DNA of 64,000 nucleotides, from positions 1 through 64,000 of the forward strand of contig JAEZZU010000337.1 in assembly GCA_023418355.1 (NCBI GenBank). Reading direction: 5' to 3'. The position numbers and the translations under genes are program-made. This document shows, piece by piece, positions 26,517-36,836 of this stretch. The DNA is from Pseudomonadota bacterium (GTDB taxonomy: Bacteria; Pseudomonadota; Gammaproteobacteria; Burkholderiales; Burkholderiaceae_C). The notes under the pieces were generated by a model. It was not told the origin of the DNA. It did no database searches and saw nothing but the letters and a program-made list of their open reading frames with translations. The first letter of the stretch is position 1. Every line of letters begins with the position of its first letter.

Positions 26517-27285
26517 AGGAGGGCTCCTTAAAAAGATACTCGGCGAGGTAATCCGTGACATGGCGCGCAGCCAGCGATTCACTGCTGGTCTGCGCCACAA
26601 AAGGCGTGATGGCGATGTCTTCACGCACATCGATCACAAAATGGGGGCGCTGACTGGGCACTTGCCACCAGGCTGCGCCCTTGGTCAACAGGGGATGGCT
26701 ACAGTGAATGTGCACCGGGGTGATGTCTATGTTGCCGCGCACAGCCACATTGGCGGCCCCACGCTGCAGCCGCACACTGCCGCACATCGGCGTGCGTGTG
26801 CCTTCGGGAAAGATGATGAGGTTGTTGCCTTGCTGCAGCGATGCCAGGCAGTCCTGCAGCAGCTCAGCACCGCCATTGTTGGTAATGAATCCGGCAGCAC
26901 GTACCGGTCCGCGCGTAAATGGGTTGTCTGCCAGCGAGGCTTTCACAATGCAGTCTGCATGGCGAATCAGCGCGATCAAAAACACCACATCAATCAGCGA
27001 AGGGTGATTGGCCAGCACCAGCAGGCCGCGGCGCTGCAGGCGTTCACCATGGCGCACCTCATACGTCAGCACGCCCACGCCGCGCATCAGCGCCACAAAC
27101 CAGCGGAACGCATGGTGAATCAGGGACTTGGTCACATCCTCACGCCGACGCTGATCGCGCACCAGCAGCAGCAAGAGCGGGAACACCACGCAGCGGACCA
27201 GCAGCCCGCCACAGCCAAACACCACGAAGCACAGCCCCGTGGCAGCCAGCCGCCAGATGCGACCCAGCACCTCAAGCATGGACAC
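26503..27285 (-). CDS. PlsC-like 1-acylglycerol-phosphate acyltransferase (ApeD-type)
   Basis: A 260-residue membrane-bound acyltransferase with an N-terminal hydrophobic region (about 8-42), the catalytic NHPSLIDV (H-x4-D, about 92) and FPEGTRT (about 161). It should acylate a glycerol-phosphate-type or lipid acceptor with the polyene or a fatty acid. Confidence 0.8.
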   Translation of the reverse strand: MSMLEVLGRIWRLAATGLCFVVFGCGGLLVRCVVFPLLLLLVRDQRRREDVTKSLIHHAFRWFVALMRGVGVLTYEVRHGERLQRRGLLVLANHPSLIDVVFLIALIRHADCIVKASLADNPFTRGPVRAAGFITNNGGAELLQDCLASLQQGNNLIIFPEGTRTPMCGSVRLQRGAANVAVRGNIDITPVHIHCSHPLLTKGAAWWQVPSQRPHFVIDVREDIAITPFVAQTSSESLAARHVTDYLAEYLFKEPSCAST

Positions 27286-28030
27286 GCCTCCAGGTCCAGA
27301 TACCGCCGGGATGCTGCTTGCGCAGCACCGCCAGCTCTGGGTCTATCAAGAAGCGGAACACCTCCAGCGCATGCGGCAGCCGTGCTCCATCTTGTGCTGG
27401 AGATGGCTGCCCCTCAAGACTTTCTGCCTGGAGTTCAAAACAGGGGTGCCCAGGCTGCGGCTTGGTCAATAACACCGCCCAGGCAATATCGATCACTGCT
27501 TCATCATGGAATTGCGCATACGCTGCAGGCAGCGGTGTGTCATAGACCACACACAGCACTTCAGGCGCGCCTTCGTGCAGCAGCCCCAGCGCTTCTACCA
27601 CCGCGGCCTCTGGCGCGCAATGGCTGCTGGCCACACAGATGGCATTGGCTTTCATTCCTCGCAAAATCGAGTGCTGCGCACCAATCCCGTTGTGCACCGA
27701 CAAGCCAAAAGCAGTGGGTGACAAAGGCTCCTGCCCTTGCACCTGGGTACGCAGCAGTGCCAGAGATTTGTCTGCATCACCATAGCGGGACGCCCAGACC
27801 ACAGGAATGTCCGGCTGGCTGGCATGCGGCAACACGGCATCGGCCACAGAAACTGCCATCTTGGCCAGATGCCCCAGTCTGCGACGCGCCATGGCATGGA
27901 TATGGCTGACATCCAGCGCCACCTCTCCCTGAGGCAGCGATGGCTGCGTCAGCCATGCCTTCCAGTCGTTCTGGTGATTTAGCCCTGGTCCCACCCCCGC
28001 CCAGGCGCTCATAGCGAATGCTAGTTGCAC
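27272..28030 (-). CDS. Ketosynthase-like chain-length factor (ApeC-type)
   Basis: A 252-residue protein related to the N-terminal half of ketosynthases (FVVxASRYGDADKSLALL-like core, SPTAFGLSVHNGIGAQHS). It lacks a ketosynthase active cysteine, which fits the 'beta-ketoacyl synthase chain length factor' family thought to pair with an active ketosynthase. First gene of the aryl-polyene operon. The start is a GTG at 28030 (ACAGG upstream) or an ATG six codons later. Confidence 0.75.
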   Translation of the reverse strand: MQLAFAMSAWAGVGPGLNHQNDWKAWLTQPSLPQGEVALDVSHIHAMARRRLGHLAKMAVSVADAVLPHASQPDIPVVWASRYGDADKSLALLRTQVQGQEPLSPTAFGLSVHNGIGAQHSILRGMKANAICVASSHCAPEAAVVEALGLLHEGAPEVLCVVYDTPLPAAYAQFHDEAVIDIAWAVLLTKPQPGHPCFELQAESLEGQPSPAQDGARLPHALEVFRFLIDPELAVLRKQHPGGIWTWRRVHA

Positions 28031-28469
28031 GAAAAAACCTGTTGTAAATCTTTTTTATGGTGTGACTAGCACCACCGTGCCTGCCCTGCAGCAGTTTGGA
28101 TACGGCACCGCGGTACAAGCCGCAGCATTCTAACGAACAAGCGTTTACATCCAGAAACTCCGCAGCAGCCATGCAATCCACGCCAGCATGCTGGCATACA
28201 CAATGGGCAATGGCAGCACAGGCTTGACCATGGCGTGTGGCATGCAAACCCCAAGCAGTATGCACTTACTGCACTTTTTCATGCTGCCACATATCGCTCA
28301 AGCTATTTATTTGCACACTGTGCAGACTGCACAGCAAACCAGCTGCCGTGGGCTGGACACGTCGTCACAGTAGCCCCTTCAGACCCAGCGCTTGCGCGAG
28401 TGAAGGAGAATGCACGATCTGACAGAACGACGGCAGCGACCTTCGATAAAAATTTGGAGTAATGCATTT
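28031..28469. other. Divergent intergenic region between APE operon and thyA
   Basis: About 440 bp that must hold the promoter of the aryl-polyene operon (minus) and of thyA (plus). I see no RNA gene, no clear operator, and no open frame with family resemblance. Confidence 0.5.
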
Positions 28470-28952
28470 ATGAAGCAATACCTGGAATTGCTGCAAGATA
28501 TTCTTAAAAATGGTGAATTCAAGGGCGATCGCACCGGAACCGGCACCCAGTCCGTGTTTGGCAGACAGATTCGCCACAACCTGGCAGATGGTTTTCCGCT
28601 GCTGACCACCAAAAAACTGCACTTCAAAAGCATTGCCAATGAACTGATCTGGTTTCTGAGTGGCAATACCAATATCTCCTGGCTCAATGAGCATGGCGTC
28701 ACCATCTGGGACGAGTGGGCGACACCTGAAGGTGAACTTGGCCCGGTGTACGGCAAGCAATGGACGGCCTGGCCGACCAAAGACGGCAAGACCATCAACC
28801 AGATTGACTATGTCGTCAACACACTGAAAACCAACCCCAACAGCCGCCGCATCCTGTTCCACGGCTGGAATCCGGAATATCTGCCTGACGAAACCAAGAG
28901 CCCCGTAGAGAACGCCGCCAACGGCCTGATGGCGCTGCCTCCCTGTCATCTT
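28470..28952 (+). pseudogene. thyA: 5' part of the host thymidylate synthase, cut by the island
   Basis: 161 codons of a normal ThyA ([17 protein letters not shown]...), with the folate and dUMP-binding [11 protein letters not shown] and DEWA segments, ending right after the catalytic Cys159 in LPPCHL. Translation would continue into island DNA and stop at 29057, giving a useless tail. Start supported by TTTGGAG upstream. The missing C-terminal half is at 61851-62208. Confidence 0.95.
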
Positions 28953-28960
28953 TTTGTGAT
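28952..28960 (+). repeat. Left terminal inverted repeat of the island
   Basis: TTTTGTGAT, matched in inverted orientation at 61842-61850. It directly follows the 6-bp core TCATCT. Confidence 0.75.
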
Positions 28961-28969
28961 ATCCGGTTC

Positions 28970-29042
28970 TTTCCCGCATGTACGAAATCGTTGTCATAGA
29001 AGAGGAATAAGCCCTAAAGCTTGCGGGAAAGCTTTCCCGCAA
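28970..29042. repeat. Recombinase-site-like repeats inside the left end
   Basis: TTTCCCGCA occurs at 28970-28978 and again within a perfect 22-bp palindrome at 29021-29042 whose halves read TTGCGGGAAAG and CTTTCCCGCAA. A one-base variant, TGTGGGAAA, lies near the right end at 61809-61817. Repeats of this kind next to an att site are candidate recombinase-binding sites, although an operator for the adjacent thyA is also possible. Confidence 0.5.
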
Positions 29043-29105
29043 CGGTGTAGCGTTTAAACGCATCTACCCTATCCATCACAGTGCGCTTATCATTTAAAAT
29101 CAGCT

Positions 29106-29921
29106 ATGACAGCAATCAACCACCCCGAGAATCAGTACCTAGACCTCATCCGCCGTATCTTGGATGAAGGAGTTGAACGCCCAGACCGAACAGGAACTGG
29201 TACACGTGCCGTTTTTGGTCATCAAATGCGCTTCGACCTATCGAAGGGCTTCCCACTACTAACAACAAAAAAACTTCACTTCCGTTCCATCGCTATCGAA
29301 CTGCTCTGGTTTTTGCGTGGAGATACAAACGTCAAGTGGCTCCAAGAAAACAAGGTTTCCATCTGGGATGAGTGGGCTGACGAAAACGGAGACTTGGGGC
29401 CTGTGTACGGGAAGCAGTGGCGTGACTGGGTAACTGCTGATGGCCGCCATATCGACCAGATAGCCGAGATGGTGCGGCAAATAAAGGATGACCCGACTTC
29501 GCGTCGCCAAATTGTGAGCGCATGGAATGTCGGCGACTTACCCTCGATGAAACTGGCGCCGTGCCACTGTCTGTTTCAAACGGCAGTTATGGGTGGAAAG
29601 CTTCATTTACAGCTATACCAGCGCTCGTGCGATGTTTTCCTTGGCGTCCCCTACAACATTGCAAGCTATGCGTTGCTTCAGATGCTATTGGCCCAGCAAT
29701 GTGACTTGGAAGTCGGCGACTTCATCTGGTCTGGCGGTGATGTGCACATTTACTCTAACCACATGGAACAAGTAAAGACACAAATCACGCGCACACCATT
29801 CCACTTTCCTCAACTTCGCATATTGCGAAAACCTGAGGCCATCGACGGATACCGTTTTGAGGATTTCGAGCTAGTTAACTACGAGGCTCATCCACATATC
29901 AAAGGCGTAGTGGCTGTTTGA
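29106..29921 (+). CDS. thyA: Island-borne replacement thymidylate synthase
   Basis: A complete 271-residue ThyA making dTMP from dUMP with methylenetetrahydrofolate. [32 protein letters not shown] and the catalytic cysteine in [10 protein letters not shown] are intact, as is the C-terminal GVVAV. It is clearly diverged from the host copy and lacks the host-type C-H-L codons (it reads C-H-C-L), so it no longer presents the island's target core. It should compensate for the broken host gene. A terminator follows at 30024. Confidence 0.93.
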   Translation: MTAINHPENQYLDLIRRILDEGVERPDRTGTGTRAVFGHQMRFDLSKGFPLLTTKKLHFRSIAIELLWFLRGDTNVKWLQENKVSIWDEWADENGDLGPVYGKQWRDWVTADGRHIDQIAEMVRQIKDDPTSRRQIVSAWNVGDLPSMKLAPCHCLFQTAVMGGKLHLQLYQRSCDVFLGVPYNIASYALLQMLLAQQCDLEVGDFIWSGGDVHIYSNHMEQVKTQITRTPFHFPQLRILRKPEAIDGYRFEDFELVNYEAHPHIKGVVAV

Positions 29922-30023
29922 GTCATTTGTAGAGCAACTCATAAACAAAGCCCCCACAAATGACAAGTTGAAGGAAGTGACTTACATCCTTTAAATTGCA
30001 CGGGTGAGTTCCTAGCCTTCATG

Positions 30024-30056
30024 AAAAGGAGCCGTTTTTACAATGGCTCCTTTTTT
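30024..30056. terminator. Terminator between island thyA and the convergent HNH gene
   Basis: AAAAGGAGCC (30024-30033) pairs with GGCTCCTTTT (30045-30054) followed by more T. A-run and T-run on both sides make it usable from both directions. Confidence 0.82.
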
Positions 30057-30100
30057 ATTACTCAAACAGGCTTACAAACAGGCCTCTGAAAGGCTGGAGA

Positions 30101-31267
30101 TTAGGCCTTGCGGAACCAGTTTTCTCGGTGCCAAGCCAAATAGGGTGAATGGCTTTCCGTCAGCCCCATAACTTGTTCTTTGCCTGACACTCCAGCCATC
30201 GTGCACTGCTGTGCGGTCAGTGCCGTCGAAACAATGATTTCCCCAGAGTCAGAGAAAGTAACCCATCCTCCATCAAAGAGCGCATCTAGGTGGGGTGCAA
30301 GCAATAGGCCGTTAAAGACATCCAGCCTTTCGCTATCGCTTTCACACTTTGACCAAGGCTTTATGTGTGAGGCGCGTAGCAGTTCGACTACATCCAGACC
30401 TGTTACGGCACAACGCCCTCCCCAATAACCTATCAGCTCTCGGCGGAAGATGTCTTGTCCTACCCGCTGAGTAACCAGGCACTGAACCTCCGTTGAATCA
30501 GGAAGCTGTCTAGCCTTACTCTGGAACTCTTCCAACGGCTTGCCACTGACCGCTTCAGCAATTTCTGCACCACGCCGGAGCGCACGATGCAACTCGGGGT
30601 AACTGGCAAGGCCATTCAACCGGACAGCCCAGGGCAAGGGACTGGAGACAACCGGAACTCCTAGGTCGCTAGAGAGCCGACGTCCAACAGATTCGATTGA
30701 TACGCCAACATCATAACCATCGGTACTTGGCAGAACCCCAAGCTGAACTGTGGATGAAAGCGATTTGAATACCAGCCAACCATCACTTAATTCAGACGTC
30801 AGGCCGAAACCTGCGTCAATAGCCATTTTCTCGATACGAGTGCGCTCAATAGACGTCGTGGTGCTAGCCTTCGAGGTCGAGGGTACTGCATACCAACGAA
30901 GAAGTGCCTGCAATGTTTCTCCGTCAGACACGACACACGAGGTCTGATTCGGGGCCGCAAGCCTTGAGTCTTGGTTGCTCTTGATTCGAGAGCCTTCGTA
31001 GGGAGTGGCTGAGGGTTCGATGCCGGCGATTGCTGGCAATTCGCATTTTTCAAGAATGACCCGGGTTTGCTGGGCAGGGTGGAATCCTGTCGACACATCA
31101 GTGTTACCCAGCACAATCGCAAATTGTCGCCCCAAGGGCCCACCGACTGCAAAGAGTTGAGCCTTGGTACGAGAAACATCGTCGAACCGATGAATGCTTA
31201 GTTCCTTGGTCAGCGAACCATCAATAATTTTTAATGCCTCTCGGGCGGGGTACTTAGATACGGCCAT
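30101..31267 (-). CDS. HNH endonuclease, long form
   Basis: A 388-residue protein. The C-terminal about 115 residues form an HNH_2-type nuclease: GRCAVTGLDVVELLRASHIK, then ERLDVFNGLLLAPHLDALFD with the conserved histidines. The middle (about 145-270) resembles the N-terminal part of the second HNH protein at 44625. The first about 130 residues have no recognised domain and might sense a target or nucleotide. Likely role: DNA cleavage in defence or restriction, by inference. It stands alone, convergent to thyA and upstream of a nuclease/helicase gene on the same strand. Confidence 0.8.
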   Translation of the reverse strand: MAVSKYPAREALKIIDGSLTKELSIHRFDDVSRTKAQLFAVGGPLGRQFAIVLGNTDVSTGFHPAQQTRVILEKCELPAIAGIEPSATPYEGSRIKSNQDSRLAAPNQTSCVVSDGETLQALLRWYAVPSTSKASTTTSIERTRIEKMAIDAGFGLTSELSDGWLVFKSLSSTVQLGVLPSTDGYDVGVSIESVGRRLSSDLGVPVVSSPLPWAVRLNGLASYPELHRALRRGAEIAEAVSGKPLEEFQSKARQLPDSTEVQCLVTQRVGQDIFRRELIGYWGGRCAVTGLDVVELLRASHIKPWSKCESDSERLDVFNGLLLAPHLDALFDGGWVTFSDSGEIIVSTALTAQQCTMAGVSGKEQVMGLTESHSPYLAWHRENWFRKA

Positions 31268-31387
31268 TCATTATTTCCCATAGGTGCTAAAAAACAGGCA
31301 GGCGGTTATTTCGACGCGTCTTGAACAGGGAACCGACAGTGCTCATGCGTGGGAATCAAGGTGGAGCTTTTGCCCTGCCATATTTCC

Positions 31388-34300
31388 TCAAGTTACTTCA
31401 AGCACTTCAAACCCCTTCAGCCAGCAAAGAGTGTTGACCAAAGCCATTTCTTCAGGTTTTGAGCATCGAATCGCCATCAACGCAGGATTCGCAATAAAGA
31501 CTGCTAAACACTTCGCCCGCGAAATCGCAACGTTGAGTCGATTCTTGCTGTACAGGAAGCCGATATCCCTCGGCAAGTAGTCTCCATTGGAGGTCGCCAT
31601 CGACACGATGACTACCTCCGCCTCCTGCCCTTGGAACTTGTCCACGGTTCCAACCCTGGCACCTTCTGGCAATACCTTGGTCAACAAGTTAACCTGCATG
31701 TTGTAAGGCGCGACGACAAGGATGTCCTCGAGCGTTAACGGATGCAGTGCGCCCTTCTTGTCGCGATAGCGCTGCGTCAGCAAGCTAGTCACCAACTCCA
31801 GCACTAGCTGCGCCTCCTCTTGGCTGCGTTGCGAGCAGGCATCGTGCTCCACAGGCACATAGGAAATTCCCGTCGGCTTCAACGCAGGATGAGCACCTTC
31901 ATCCAGAACCAGTCCCTGCACTGCATTGCCCGGCTCAGCCACCAAGCGCCCGTCATATACAGCGTCGGAGATGAAGCGGCAAACGTCCGGATGCATGCGC
32001 CAGGTTGTCGCCAAGAAAACTCCACGCTCCGGAGGAATCGTGGCCATCCCGTTGAGCAGGTACTCCAACGTTGACTCGCCAGAGCGACCGGGATGAACAC
32101 CTTGAATCGGCTGCCCCAATTGCATCTGGTCTCCCAGCAAAACAATGTTCTTCGCCGAAGTCCCCATTGCCACCAGGTTGGCGACAGCCACCTGGCCGGC
32201 CTCGTCTACAAAGATGTAGTCGAGTTTCTGGTCCATTTCAGCGTCGGCAAAGAGCCAGGCAGTTCCAGCAACCAACTGATAACCAAAGTCATTCCCTAGA
32301 TTGGTCCAAATGTCTTTGTTGTTGAAGACATCCTCAATGTACTGCCCTCCAAACTCTGAACCCTGGTTAGTGGCTGTGCACTTCTTGCCCCCACTAAAGC
32401 AGAATCCCTTCTGCTGAGCAACCTTCTCGACACCGGCCAGCAGATTGTTGATGGCCTTGTGGCTGTTAGAGGAAATGCCGACCTTGAATCCTCGTTGCAT
32501 CAGGTCAACGATGACGTGGGACCCGGTGTAGGTTTTACCGGCACCCGGAGGACCCTGAATAAACAGGTAGCTACCGTCTAGGCTGGCGACAGCTTGCGCA
32601 ATGTCCTCAATCGAACTGTTGTCCGGATTCACAATAGGTTCGCCTGGCGAGCGCCCCTTTATGGACGGAATCCGCTGGGTAAGAAAATCCTCCAGCGCCG
32701 GGTAGCGACGGTCTTCCTCAATCAAGCTGTCTGCAAACCGGAAAACCGCCTCCACCAAGGACTTGCTGGACACTGGCATTCCGGGCCCCAGGGCGACAGG
32801 CGACGGTAACGGCTCATTCTTCGCGGAACTGTAAAAGCTAACCCGCCGTGTTTCGTCGTCAATCACGAGTTTGGTTACCGCCTTCCCAGTCTGCGCAATC
32901 GTTGCCTGCGCCGCCGTCCTCAGCTTTGTCTCTTGTTCTGGGTACAGGAAGGTGTACTGGATGGAGGTCCGCTGTTTGACCGGTGGATTCGCGGGGTCCT
33001 CTCGCAAGAAGGCCAAGCACTCACCATCCTCAAGAAGCTCTTCCTCTGTCATCTCCATGCGCGCAAACATGGCCCACCATTCCGGCTTCGCCGCTCGACG
33101 ATGGAAGTCGAGCAACTGGTACGCCAACTCGTTGAGGCAGTCGGTCTCGCTCCAGGTGGTCTGGTCTTGCGGCAAGGGGCCGACGAGGCGCTCGCGATAT
33201 CCGACAAGCCTTTGCTCTGCCTCTGTCAGCGCACCGACCTCCGGAGTGTCCTTTTTGTCAGAAGCGGCCCCCACAAACCACGGAGTACCAGTGGGCCTGA
33301 GCGTTAGCAGCCACTCCCGCAACTCGTATGTCGAACGGACATCGTCCAGGTTGTAGTCAGCAATTTCCTGGAGCAGCTTTGCATCGCGCGTCTCTTTCCA
33401 GCGTTCGTAGTACACGATGCTGGCACCAGCGCTCTTGACGTCGCCGGTACGGCTGTCCAGGTAAAAGTGCTCGATGTTCTTGATGGAATAGCGCGGCTCG
33501 GAGACCCGAATACCTTCGCGAACGACCTTGTAGAGGTCCACCAGCTTTTGCGCACGCAGCAAGTTGTCGACTTCGGCTTCCCGTGTGCCATGCAAGGACA
33601 TCAGCTTCTTCAGCGCGGTCTGCTCGTAGGCGGCGTAGTGGTAGATGTGAGCGCCTGGGTATCGGCGCAACCAACCTGTGACGAAGTCCATGAATGCTTC
33701 GAAGGCCCGCTTTTCTTCTGCCCGGCTGTGCGCCCAAAACGTCTTGAAGACCGGCTTTCCGCCCTCGAAAAGGTACAGACCAAAGAGGTACTCCAAACCC
33801 CCTTCTTCCAGCGGGTCGCCTTCCATATCGAAGAACAGGTCACCTTCCGCCGGCTGGGGCAGGCGTGCGAAGCCCCTCTGCTCACCATCAACCTGTGGCA
33901 GCAACTCCAGTTGACGTTCGCCGCTTTGTCGCGCTTCAAACTGAAGACGGGCCTGATGCCGCAACTTCTCCAGCGTCTCTGTCGCCATCTTGGAAACGGA
34001 GGTGGCGGCTGGGAGGGTCGCCAAGGCTTCAAGCGTCTTTACGCCGTCAGCCTCCAATTTCTTGATTTGCAGCCGGCTGATGTTTGCCACCTGACTCAGG
34101 TGGTCATCCTTGAGGCGACGTTCTTCGCACAGCCCTTTCCACTTGCACTGGTCGCATTTTTCACACGGCACGGGGTAGGTCTGCGCCGGGCCGCTGGAGA
34201 CACGAGCCAGAAAGCGCTCGGTCACGGTACCCAAGTAACGTGCGTAATCGGCATACCGGTACGCCACCTCGGTCTTGTCCCCCAGCACGACATGCATCAA

Positions 34301-34792
34301 CAAGGGGGATACGCCCTGGACCTTAGCCACCATGCCCGAGTAATACGCGAGCTGGACGATGAACTTGGCCTTTGGACTGCGTGCTAGCTTGGTGTCAAGC
34401 ACTTCATAGCTCCACTCACCCAACTGGGACGGACGATGGACTTTTCGCAAAAAATCCGCGTACCCGATGAAACAACCATCCTGCAGCGTCGCTTGAAAGA
34501 TGATGTCGTAGCCATCCTTCATGGCTTGGATGGTCGCCTCGACCTTTTGCGCCATCGTTGCAGGCCCTTGGCCGATATCGATGACGCGCTCGTGTTGCCG
34601 TAGTAACGCGGCCAGGAATTCGGCCTCATGCGTAAAGCCCTTGGCTTGAATGAGCTTGGCTTCGTCACTGTCATTGGTACGGGGCAGCGGCGTGTCCAAA
34701 TCCACCAGGTCCAGGGTGGTCAGGTGCTCGCACTCCAGATAGTTCACCAGGTCAGAAGCGGAAAACAACAACCCGCCGTCGCGCTTTTGCAT
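31388..34792 (-). CDS. TM0106-type RecB-like nuclease fused to superfamily 1 helicase
   Basis: A 1134-residue multidomain protein. A RecB-like PD-(D/E)XK nuclease lies at about 1-215 (EVLDTKLARS with the catalytic Asp/Lys) ending in a C-x2-C-x2-C-x4-C-like cluster (CEKCDQCKWKGLC, about 212), possibly a Fe-S site. Next is an RNase H-like exonuclease domain (DLFFDMEGDPLEEGG, about 320). The C-terminus is an SF1 helicase with Walker A GPPGAGKTYT (about 747), Walker B FVDEAGQ and motif VI NVAISRAK (about 1092), like Dna2/UPF1. This architecture belongs to mobile-island nuclease-helicases. It shares its strand with RmuC upstream (52 bp apart). Confidence 0.85.
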   Translation of the reverse strand: MQKRDGGLLFSASDLVNYLECEHLTTLDLVDLDTPLPRTNDSDEAKLIQAKGFTHEAEFLAALLRQHERVIDIGQGPATMAQKVEATIQAMKDGYDIIFQATLQDGCFIGYADFLRKVHRPSQLGEWSYEVLDTKLARSPKAKFIVQLAYYSGMVAKVQGVSPLLMHVVLGDKTEVAYRYADYARYLGTVTERFLARVSSGPAQTYPVPCEKCDQCKWKGLCEERRLKDDHLSQVANISRLQIKKLEADGVKTLEALATLPAATSVSKMATETLEKLRHQARLQFEARQSGERQLELLPQVDGEQRGFARLPQPAEGDLFFDMEGDPLEEGGLEYLFGLYLFEGGKPVFKTFWAHSRAEEKRAFEAFMDFVTGWLRRYPGAHIYHYAAYEQTALKKLMSLHGTREAEVDNLLRAQKLVDLYKVVREGIRVSEPRYSIKNIEHFYLDSRTGDVKSAGASIVYYERWKETRDAKLLQEIADYNLDDVRSTYELREWLLTLRPTGTPWFVGAASDKKDTPEVGALTEAEQRLVGYRERLVGPLPQDQTTWSETDCLNELAYQLLDFHRRAAKPEWWAMFARMEMTEEELLEDGECLAFLREDPANPPVKQRTSIQYTFLYPEQETKLRTAAQATIAQTGKAVTKLVIDDETRRVSFYSSAKNEPLPSPVALGPGMPVSSKSLVEAVFRFADSLIEEDRRYPALEDFLTQRIPSIKGRSPGEPIVNPDNSSIEDIAQAVASLDGSYLFIQGPPGAGKTYTGSHVIVDLMQRGFKVGISSNSHKAINNLLAGVEKVAQQKGFCFSGGKKCTATNQGSEFGGQYIEDVFNNKDIWTNLGNDFGYQLVAGTAWLFADAEMDQKLDYIFVDEAGQVAVANLVAMGTSAKNIVLLGDQMQLGQPIQGVHPGRSGESTLEYLLNGMATIPPERGVFLATTWRMHPDVCRFISDAVYDGRLVAEPGNAVQGLVLDEGAHPALKPTGISYVPVEHDACSQRSQEEAQLVLELVTSLLTQRYRDKKGALHPLTLEDILVVAPYNMQVNLLTKVLPEGARVGTVDKFQGQEAEVVIVSMATSNGDYLPRDIGFLYSKNRLNVAISRAKCLAVFIANPALMAIRCSKPEEMALVNTLCWLKGFEVLEVT

Positions 34793-34844
34793 GTCTATGT
34801 CCCTTTACTTGTACTTGTGATGAAGAGGGCTGGATGTTCTAACT

Positions 34845-36836
34845 TCAGGTGGCCGAGCCGTCCTCTAGCGCCAACAGGTCATTGGCATCCAGCGCCGTTG
34901 CCGATGACGGTAGCTCCTCGACGTCACGTAATTTGCGCTCAATGGCTCTCGTCCGCGTACCGATTTCGCTGAACTTCTTGGCCGCGTTGTCTATGGACTT
35001 GTGGGTCGCGTCCACGATGTCGCCAAACTTGCGGAATTCGGTTTTGACGGCCGACAGAATGTTCCACACTTCGGAGGAACGCTTCTCGATGGCCAGCGTA
35101 CGGAAGCCCAGTCGCAGGCTGTTGAGCATGGCAGACAGCGTGGTCGGTCCGGCGACGACGACACGGAAATCGTTCTGCAGCGCTTCCACCATGCCCGGAA
35201 TGCGGCAGACCTCGGCAAACAGCCCTTCGGTCGGCACGAACAAGATGGCAAAGTCTGTCGTGTGAGGCGGACTGATGTACTTGTCCTTGATTTTCTTGGC
35301 CTCTAGGCGCACCGAGGATTCGAAGCTGGCCATGGCCTTCTGCACGGTCTCTTTGTCGGCCGTATCGTGGGCATCAATCAGACGTTGGTAATGTTCAACC
35401 GGGTACTTGGAATCAATCGGCAGCCACACCGTGTCCTCAGGGCCCTTGCCCGGCATCTTGATGGCGTACTCGACCAGCTCATTGCTGCCAGGAACGGTCT
35501 TGACGTTGGTGTCGAACTGCTCGGCGGTCAGCAGGCTTTCGATGATGGCGCCCAATTGAACCTCACCCCAGGTACCCCGGGTTCGGACATTGGTCATCAC
35601 GCGCTTCAAGTCGCCCACGCTGCCGGCCAGACTCTTCATCTCCCCCAGACCGGCGTGGACCTGCTCCAGCCGTTCGCTAACCAACTTGAAGGAATCGCCC
35701 AGTCGCTGCTCCAACGTGGCATGCAGTTTTTCGTCGACGGTGCGGCGCATTTCTTCGAGCTTGGCCGTGTTGTCTGCCTGGATGGCTGCCAGTCGCTCAT
35801 TGAGCGCCGCGCGCAGTTGCTCGGAATTCTGTTGAGACCCTTGGGTCATGCCTTGCAACTGCAACGCTACGGCATCTTGCAAAGTGGAGAACTGCTTGTG
35901 AATTTGGTTGCCGTTGCCTTCGAGTTGGTCCTTCAATGCCGTGGACATCACGCCCAATTGAGCAGTGATGTCCTTCTTCAGTCCATCCAGAGTCCCTGTC
36001 GTCACCTGCGCCAAAGCCTCGAACCGCGCCTGAATTTGCTTTTCGAATGCCTGGGAGCTTTGTGCAATGGCTTCACGCGACGCCTGGGTGGCGGCAGACA
36101 AGCCGTTGAGGGTGCTCGTCAAGTCAGTCCGGAATGCCGCCAAGTTTTCGGTCAACTCCTTGCGGGCCTGTACTCCATCGGCTTGTGCTTGGCTGAACTG
36201 ATTCAGCTGTGCTTTGGCTGCCTCATCCAAACGCCCCATGAGGCTTTGTTGCAGGCTGTCAAAACGGGTGGCCATGGAGGCATCGAAACCAGCGATGCGT
36301 TGTTCTAGCTTCGACTCCAAGGTCGTGAAGGCCACCAAGAGCTCGCCTCGCCCTGCGCGCGCATCCTCCTGTGCTAATGCCAGCTTGGCATCGAGCTCGC
36401 GACGGCTGTTGTCCAGACCGTCCGACAAATTCTGCTGGAGCGAGGTCAGGCGGTTCTCGATTTCAGTTCCCAGCGTGCCGAGGCGCTGTCCCAACTTGAC
36501 TTCAAAACTCTGAAAAGCATTCAGGAGCTCTGTCCGCCCACTGCGGGATTCTTCGATGGTCTTTTCCAACTTGTCATCAATGGTCTGCCGCGATGCTTCC
36601 AGCAACTGCGCAGTGGAAACGGAGAACTCCTTTTGCAGGGACTCCATCCGCTCGATACCGGCTTCATTGCGCGTGCTGGACTGAGACATGGTCTGCAAGG
36701 ACTGCTCCAACATCCCCAGCCGGACGGTCAGCTCCGCAGGCGTCTCAAAGCGGGGCTTGCGCAGCAGCAGTACCAGAAGCGACAAAACGGCAACGGCGCT
36801 CAATGCGAGTAGTGCCCAGATAGCGGTATCAACCAT
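34845..36836 (-). CDS. rmuC: RmuC-family DNA recombination protein
   Basis: A 663-residue protein: an N-terminal membrane helix (about 5-24, IWALLALSAVAVLSLLVLLL), a very long coiled-coil region (about 40-400), then the RmuC nuclease-like domain (about 400-620) including RGTWGEVQLGAIIE and FVPTEGLFAEV. RmuC proteins limit inversions and are thought to cleave DNA at recombination structures. This copy has a longer coiled coil than typical chromosomal RmuC (usually about 400-520 residues) and sits in an island, so it may have been recruited for defence. Probably cotranscribed with the nuclease-helicase downstream. Confidence 0.85.
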   Translation of the reverse strand: MVDTAIWALLALSAVAVLSLLVLLLRKPRFETPAELTVRLGMLEQSLQTMSQSSTRNEAGIERMESLQKEFSVSTAQLLEASRQTIDDKLEKTIEESRSGRTELLNAFQSFEVKLGQRLGTLGTEIENRLTSLQQNLSDGLDNSRRELDAKLALAQEDARAGRGELLVAFTTLESKLEQRIAGFDASMATRFDSLQQSLMGRLDEAAKAQLNQFSQAQADGVQARKELTENLAAFRTDLTSTLNGLSAATQASREAIAQSSQAFEKQIQARFEALAQVTTGTLDGLKKDITAQLGVMSTALKDQLEGNGNQIHKQFSTLQDAVALQLQGMTQGSQQNSEQLRAALNERLAAIQADNTAKLEEMRRTVDEKLHATLEQRLGDSFKLVSERLEQVHAGLGEMKSLAGSVGDLKRVMTNVRTRGTWGEVQLGAIIESLLTAEQFDTNVKTVPGSNELVEYAIKMPGKGPEDTVWLPIDSKYPVEHYQRLIDAHDTADKETVQKAMASFESSVRLEAKKIKDKYISPPHTTDFAILFVPTEGLFAEVCRIPGMVEALQNDFRVVVAGPTTLSAMLNSLRLGFRTLAIEKRSSEVWNILSAVKTEFRKFGDIVDATHKSIDNAAKKFSEIGTRTRAIERKLRDVEELPSSATALDANDLLALEDGSAT

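Noticed and set aside
28410..29057. 215-codon thyA frame as a real gene
   Set aside because: Codons after 28952 come from island DNA; the catalytic half is missing, so it is a truncated pseudogene with a chance tail.
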